A stretch of DNA of 7,583 nt from Sulfurimonas sp. (lineage in GTDB: Bacteria > Campylobacterota > Campylobacteria > Campylobacterales > Sulfurimonadaceae): contig JANTGW010000043.1 in NCBI GenBank assembly GCA_024762705.1, positions 1 through 7,583 of the forward strand, read 5' to 3'. Positions 6,094-7,583 of the stretch are shown here, piece by piece. The notes beneath the pieces are model-generated. The model saw nothing but the letters and a program-made list of their open reading frames with translations. It searched no databases and was not told the DNA's origin. The stretch's first letter is position 1. The number at the start of each line of letters is the position of its first letter. The position numbers were made by a program, and so were the translations under genes.

Positions 6094-7583
6094 ATGGAAA
6101 ATGCTTTACTGATACTTATTATTACTATTAGCATATCTACAGTATTAAATGTATTTTTAAAAAGGTTTGATATCCCGACTATAATAGGATATGTTCTCTC
6201 TGGTTTTGCCATCTCCTCTATCTTTCATTTTGCTGAAGATCAAAAAGAGATGTTGTCTCATTTAGCAGAGTTTGGGATCGTGTTTTTAATGTTTACAATT
6301 GGATTGGAATTTTCAGTTAATCACCTTAAAAAAATGAAAAAAGAGGTTTTTCTCTATGGAGGATTACAAGTTTTTCTTTCAGGTCTGCTCTTTACTGGAC
6401 TAAGCGTACTCGTTTTCGATTTGAAAATGAAAACTGCTATTGTAGTGGGTGCTGCATTGGCACTGTCCTCTACAGCGATTGTCTTGAAAATTCTAAATGA
6501 AAATAATCAGATTCATTCAGGGTATGGGCGTGTTACTCTGGGCATTTTACTTTTTCAGGATTTAGCTGTCATACCTATACTTTTAATGGTTTCTTTTTTT
6601 ACCTCAGAGTCAGAGTCTGTCTCTGTATTGTTACTTGGAACATTGGCCAGTGCTATAGTAGTCTTTTTAATACTCTTTTTCATTGGTAAATATTTTCTTG
6701 AACATTTTTTTGACTGGACCATGTCCACGGGTTCAAGTGAGATATTCCTTGTTGCGGTACTGCTTACTGTGATGTCCGCTTCATTTTTAGCATATGCTTT
6801 TGGATTTACTTATTCTTTAGGTGCCTTTATAGGAGGTATGATGATCGCTGAAACAAAATATCGCTATCGCATTGAAGCAGATCTTATCCCCTTTAGGGAT
6901 ATTCTTCTAGGGGTATTTTTTGTTACGGTGGGCATGCTTATAGACTGGCATTCTTTTGTAAGTCATGGATGGATTATTTTAGGTTTACTTGTCAGCATTA
7001 TCGTACTTAAAGGATTGCTTATTTTTGGGATATTACGGTTCTTTGTACAAAAAAGAACAGCACTTAAAACAGCATTGGCACTGTTTCAGGTAGGGGAATT
7101 CTCTCTTGCAGTCTTTTCACTTGCCTATTCTTATAAACTGATACCAAATGAGCTCAATCAAATTTTGATCATTACGATAGTCCTTTCTATGATATTGACA
7201 CCTTTTGTTTTAAAAAATATTAAAGAAATTGCCGATAAACTGACTAAAGAGCCTACGCTCTTACGTGATCGTGCACTTCTTGGTGATAGTTATCGTGATC
7301 ATATTATTGTATGTGGATATGGTCCTGTTGGGAAAAAACTTATTAAAAAGTTTAGAGAAAGAAATTTACTTTATATTATCCTTGATCATGATATTAAGAT
7401 TGTAGATAATGAGATTTCTAAGGGGGAAGAAGCAATCTATTTCGCAAACGCGGCACAGCAAATGGTTTTGTCTCATTTTAACGTGAATGAGTGTACTGCA
7501 ATCATCGTCACCATAGAAAATGAGATTCAAAGACAATTGATCTGTGAAAATATCGCTTCATTTGATCCTTCGATCAATAGTAT
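6094..7583 (+). CDS. Kef-type monovalent cation:proton antiporter with RCK/TrkA-N domain (3' partial)
   Basis: An unbroken frame of 496 codons runs from ATG 6094 off the window end, so the C-terminus is missing. Residues 1 to about 380 are a polytopic CPA2 exchanger domain with some 12 hydrophobic segments. Landmarks are FDIPTIIGYVLSG (25-37), LMFTIGLEFS (65-74), LALSSTAIVLKIL (122-134), LLFQDLAVIP (152-161, with Asp156 at the expected ion-binding site), LGAFIGGMMIAET (241-253) and PFRDILLGVFFVTVGM (266-281). A soluble RCK/TrkA-N domain begins near 400: IIVCGYGPVG (404-413) is the GxGxxG nucleotide loop and Asp431 in LDHD the ribose-binding acidic residue. Relatives of this layout exchange K+ or Na+ for H+ under nucleotide control and serve pH and osmotic balance at the inner membrane. 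The cation, and whether it is glutathione-gated like KefB/KefC, cannot be decided here. By family length, tens of residues or more probably remain beyond the window. Confidence 0.93.
   Translation, partial: MENALLILIITISISTVLNVFLKRFDIPTIIGYVLSGFAISSIFHFAEDQKEMLSHLAEFGIVFLMFTIGLEFSVNHLKKMKKEVFLYGGLQVFLSGLLFTGLSVLVFDLKMKTAIVVGAALALSSTAIVLKILNENNQIHSGYGRVTLGILLFQDLAVIPILLMVSFFTSESESVSVLLLGTLASAIVVFLILFFIGKYFLEHFFDWTMSTGSSEIFLVAVLLTVMSASFLAYAFGFTYSLGAFIGGMMIAETKYRYRIEADLIPFRDILLGVFFVTVGMLIDWHSFVSHGWIILGLLVSIIVLKGLLIFGILRFFVQKRTALKTALALFQVGEFSLAVFSLAYSYKLIPNELNQILIITIVLSMILTPFVLKNIKEIADKLTKEPTLLRDRALLGDSYRDHIIVCGYGPVGKKLIKKFRERNLLYIILDHDIKIVDNEISKGEEAIYFANAAQQMVLSHFNVNECTAIIVTIENEIQRQLICENIASFDPSINS

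Noticed and set aside
5991..6212. Minus-strand 73-codon frame across the ychF-antiporter gap
   Set aside because: It lies antisense to the start of the antiporter and its promoter region, lacks a ribosome site and has no recognisable motif.
1..7583. CRISPR, insertion sequence, toxin-antitoxin or phage-defence system
   Set aside because: I saw no spaced repeats, transposase, terminal inverted repeats or defence domains; the intact genes are ordinary chromosomal families.

Overview
The window is low-GC, densely packed DNA that reads as Campylobacterota (a Sulfurovum- or Sulfurimonas-like genus). This rests on base composition, short AAGGA-type ribosome sites, tight operons, an OprD-type porin ending in Phe, and the look of YchF and the sensor-kinase tail. 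The genus is inferred; no rRNA or other taxonomic marker is present.

Layout. (1) 1-96, plus: the last 31 residues of a sensor histidine kinase. (2) 82-916, minus: a damaged gene of the choice-of-anchor I beta-propeller type. It has a lipoprotein leader, a frameshift, and then body segments that look out of order: the family's C-terminal part comes before its N-terminal part, and homology stops at about position 184. Its promoter carries three 11-bp direct repeats (963-995) resembling a PhoB-type box. (3) 1065-3512, minus: a two-gene unit with an exported serine-type glutaminase followed, 9 nt later, by an OprD-like porin, ending at a hairpin at 1028-1054. (4) 3574-5903, minus: a four-gene unit with the YchF ATPase, a DUF302 lipoprotein, a YehS-like DUF1456 protein and a small Cys/His protein. 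The last three are joined by TAA-ATG and ATGA junctions. (5) 6094-7583, plus: a Kef-type CPA2 cation:proton antiporter with an RCK/TrkA-N domain, cut by the window end and divergent from ychF.

How they fit together. The porin and periplasmic glutaminase plausibly form a small amide-nitrogen scavenging unit: glutamine enters through the outer membrane and is hydrolysed to glutamate and ammonia in the periplasm. The kinase tail, the repeat-type operator and the propeller lipoprotein may be the remains of a nutrient-responsive (possibly phosphate) locus. The ychF unit looks like a housekeeping operon with poorly characterised passengers. No RNA gene, CRISPR array, insertion sequence or phage gene was seen. 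The only gaps longer than 100 nt are 917-1064 and 5904-6093, and both hold promoter-like sequence. I see no convincing new defence or mobile system; the most unusual items are the rearranged propeller gene and its repeat operator.
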